Below, piece after piece: positions 21,281 through 22,654 of a stretch of DNA of 22,654 nucleotides. How positions within the stretch are numbered: position 1 is the stretch's first letter; each line of letters begins with the position of its first letter. The DNA is taken from NCBI GenBank assembly GCA_043381765.1, contig JBHJMP010001142.1, forward strand, positions 1 through 22,654, in the 5' to 3' direction. The notes below the pieces were generated by a model. That model was not told the origin of the DNA and did not search any database. It saw only the letters and a program-made list of their open reading frames with translations. Origin of the DNA: Collodictyon triciliatum (Eukaryota > CRuMs). A program made the translations under genes and the position numbers.

Positions 21281-21745
21281 CTAGGCTACATAGGCAAACG
21301 GCAGAGGCGGAAGGACGGTGCGTCTGCAGTGAGATACAACGGCGCTGTCCAGGCGGTCGAAGTCGAAGTCGCTGTCGTTGTCGCTGTCGTTGTCGATATC
21401 TGAGAGGGGCCGCAGGAGAGAGACGGGCGGGCGGAAGCGACTCTTGAGCGAGGGCAGCGGCTGCATGGCGATTGGTGCCGTTCTTTGTGTTTGCATCTGT
21501 GTCTGTGTCTGTGTCTGTGTCTGTGTCTGCAGCTGTGTCTGTGTCGGGGTCTGTGTCTTGGGCTGCCCGCAAAGGGAGGGTGGGCCTGGGCGGGTGCGCA
21601 GCAGAGGGGCGTTTGGGGCCACCAACGCAGGCAGTGCGCTTGTGTTCTCTTCAGCCCACGATGCTTTGCGTCCTGCTGTCGCTGGCTGTCGGGTCTGGCT
21701 CGGTGTGTTTGGGCGTGATGTGTTGCGTGTGCTGTGTGGCGACAT
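21281..21745 (-). CDS. Possible low-complexity hypothetical protein, 154 aa
   Basis: An ATG-started frame on the minus strand, upstream of and in the same direction as the F-box gene, with 277 bases between its stop and the F-box ATG. The translation is Pro/Thr/Ser-rich, has a Thr-Gln repeat (about residues 63-85) coded by an ACACAG microsatellite, an acidic Asp/Ser stretch (DIDNDSDNDSDFDFD) and a hydrophobic end (LPPLPFAYVA). No domain is recognised. GC content is as high as in the ACC and F-box coding regions, but the plus-strand frames are open too. It may be a separate small gene, an upstream exon, or a repeat-derived ORF. Confidence 0.3.
   Translation of the reverse strand: MSPHSTRNTSRPNTPSQTRQPATAGRKASWAEENTSALPALVAPNAPLLRTRPGPPSLCGQPKTQTPTQTQLQTQTQTQTQTQMQTQRTAPIAMQPLPSLKSRFRPPVSLLRPLSDIDNDSDNDSDFDFDRLDSAVVSHCRRTVLPPLPFAYVA
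21493..21545 (+). repeat. TGTGTC hexanucleotide microsatellite
   Basis: About seven to eight TGTGTC-like units, interrupted once by GCAGC. On the minus strand they code the Thr-Gln repeat of the possible 154-residue protein. Confidence 0.9.
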
Positions 21746-22654
21746 CTCTTCCTTGCTTGCTTGCTTGCTTGCTTACTTGGGTTTGTTTTGCTTGTGTTGA
21801 CTGTGATGTTTGTGGGTTTTCAGAAGAAGGCCAGAAGCAACTGGGAGGAATCCCGACGGAATCACTTGTATTTTATATACGCCCTATTGTTGTTTGCTCG
21901 CTGCAGGCTTCATTTGGGCAAATCTGTCCTCGCTGTCTTCTTGCTTAATCAGTGCATCCGCCTATTCCCTCGGAATTCTTTTGTTCTTTGGGATTTCTGT
22001 TGCTTGTCCGTCCACTTTGCCTAATTCTTTAGCTTCCATTGTGGGAAAAATCTGAAATTAACCAGAATCGACCGCAAGACCCCAACTCCAACTAAGGCGA
22101 CGAACTTTCTCGATTATCCGTTTATGCAACAAAGTCACCAAAATGGCCAAAATCCGGTGCGCTCTATTTTCTGTCTTTTTCCACATCGAGACGCTAGTAG
22201 CACATTAGGAAAACTATTAAATCTTCCAACTGCGAAAGTTATCCACACTTGGAATGTCCTCCTGGACTACACCGGTACCAGGCTTTATGTAATGGTTGAG
22301 AATGGGTCGTTATGTAAGCAGGAGTATCATTATGAAATTTACTTCACAATAAGAATTAAATTATTAATAAATTTTCCGCATTTGAACAATCAATATCCAC
22401 ATTTGTATAAAGTCGGCATTAGAGGGAATAAAGAGGTTTCCTGAGCGCCTTTATTTCCGGTTTGGGAATCCTCCAGAAGATTTTTTTGGTCCAAAAATGT
22501 GATTGATGACAAAGCGAATCTCGGAAACAATCCACTCGATCTAGTTCCACAAATCCAAAGAACAAAGAACAAAGAACAAAGAACAAAGAACAAAGAACAA
22601 AGAACAAAGAACAAAGAACAAAGAACAAAGAACAAAGAACAAAGAACAAAGAAC
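21746..22654. other. Terminal region without a recognised gene
   Basis: It starts with a CTTG tetranucleotide run (about 21754-21774) and becomes AT-rich after 22020. A 106-residue ORF with an ATG at 22124 (to 22444, plus strand) has no recognised motif, no membrane segment and no matching splice context. The last 98 bases are the 7-bp tandem repeat entered separately. Confidence 0.55.
22557..22654 (+). repeat. 7-bp AAAGAAC tandem repeat running off the window end
   Basis: Fourteen perfect copies of AAAGAAC reach the last base. The repeat is cut by the window edge. In the reverse direction it translates to a Phe/Val/Leu/Cys/Ser nonsense repeat. Confidence 0.98.

Noticed and set aside
1-22654. 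tRNA, snoRNA, rRNA, transposon or viral genes
   Set aside because: I looked for B-box-like GTTCGA contexts, C/D-box pairs, reverse transcriptase or transposase motifs and terminal inverted repeats on both strands and found none that hold up by eye; a covariance-model search would be decisive.

Overview
The window reads as nuclear DNA of a microbial eukaryote. Every recognisable gene is split by short GT-AG introns, the products are eukaryotic types (single-chain acetyl-CoA carboxylase, AGC kinase, two-repeat transmembrane cyclase, F-box protein), the standard genetic code fits, and introns and spacers are full of 5-14 bp microsatellites. That style, together with phenylalanine- and lysine-rich nonsense ORFs over the repeats, recalls published foraminiferan (Rhizaria, e.g. 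Reticulomyxa) assemblies. The taxon is an inference, not something the sequence proves. Both ends of the window lie inside tandem repeats (14-bp unit at the start, 7-bp unit at the end), so it may be one complete contig.

Layout. (1) 202-2866, plus strand: 12-exon, 456-residue C2-domain AGC protein kinase. (2) 3871-11490, plus strand: 5-exon, 2313-residue homomeric acetyl-CoA carboxylase with all three catalytic parts. (3) 13275-18594, plus strand, in a strongly AT-rich block: about 21 exons coding a class III nucleotidyl cyclase of about 868 residues, with the (membrane block + cyclase domain) x 2 layout of animal adenylyl cyclases. Both metal-binding aspartates are in the second cyclase domain, and the first domain looks degenerate. 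(4) 21003-19251, minus strand, convergent with the cyclase: a 4-exon, 326-residue fusion of an F-box to an Arf-type GTPase fold whose nucleotide-binding motifs are lost. (5) 21745-21281, minus strand: a possible low-complexity protein. Spacers hold repeats and a few unassigned ORFs.

The genes do not form a pathway. ACC is core lipid metabolism; the kinase, the cyclase and the F-box/pseudo-Arf protein belong to signalling and protein turnover. Their adjacency is ordinary for a compact eukaryotic genome. The most novel item is the F-box/Arf-like fusion, followed by the asymmetric two-repeat cyclase. Exon joins were made by eye from splice signals, reading-frame phase and family alignment. The kinase, ACC and F-box models close in frame without strain. 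The cyclase 3' part between about 17900 and 18436 has competing splice solutions.
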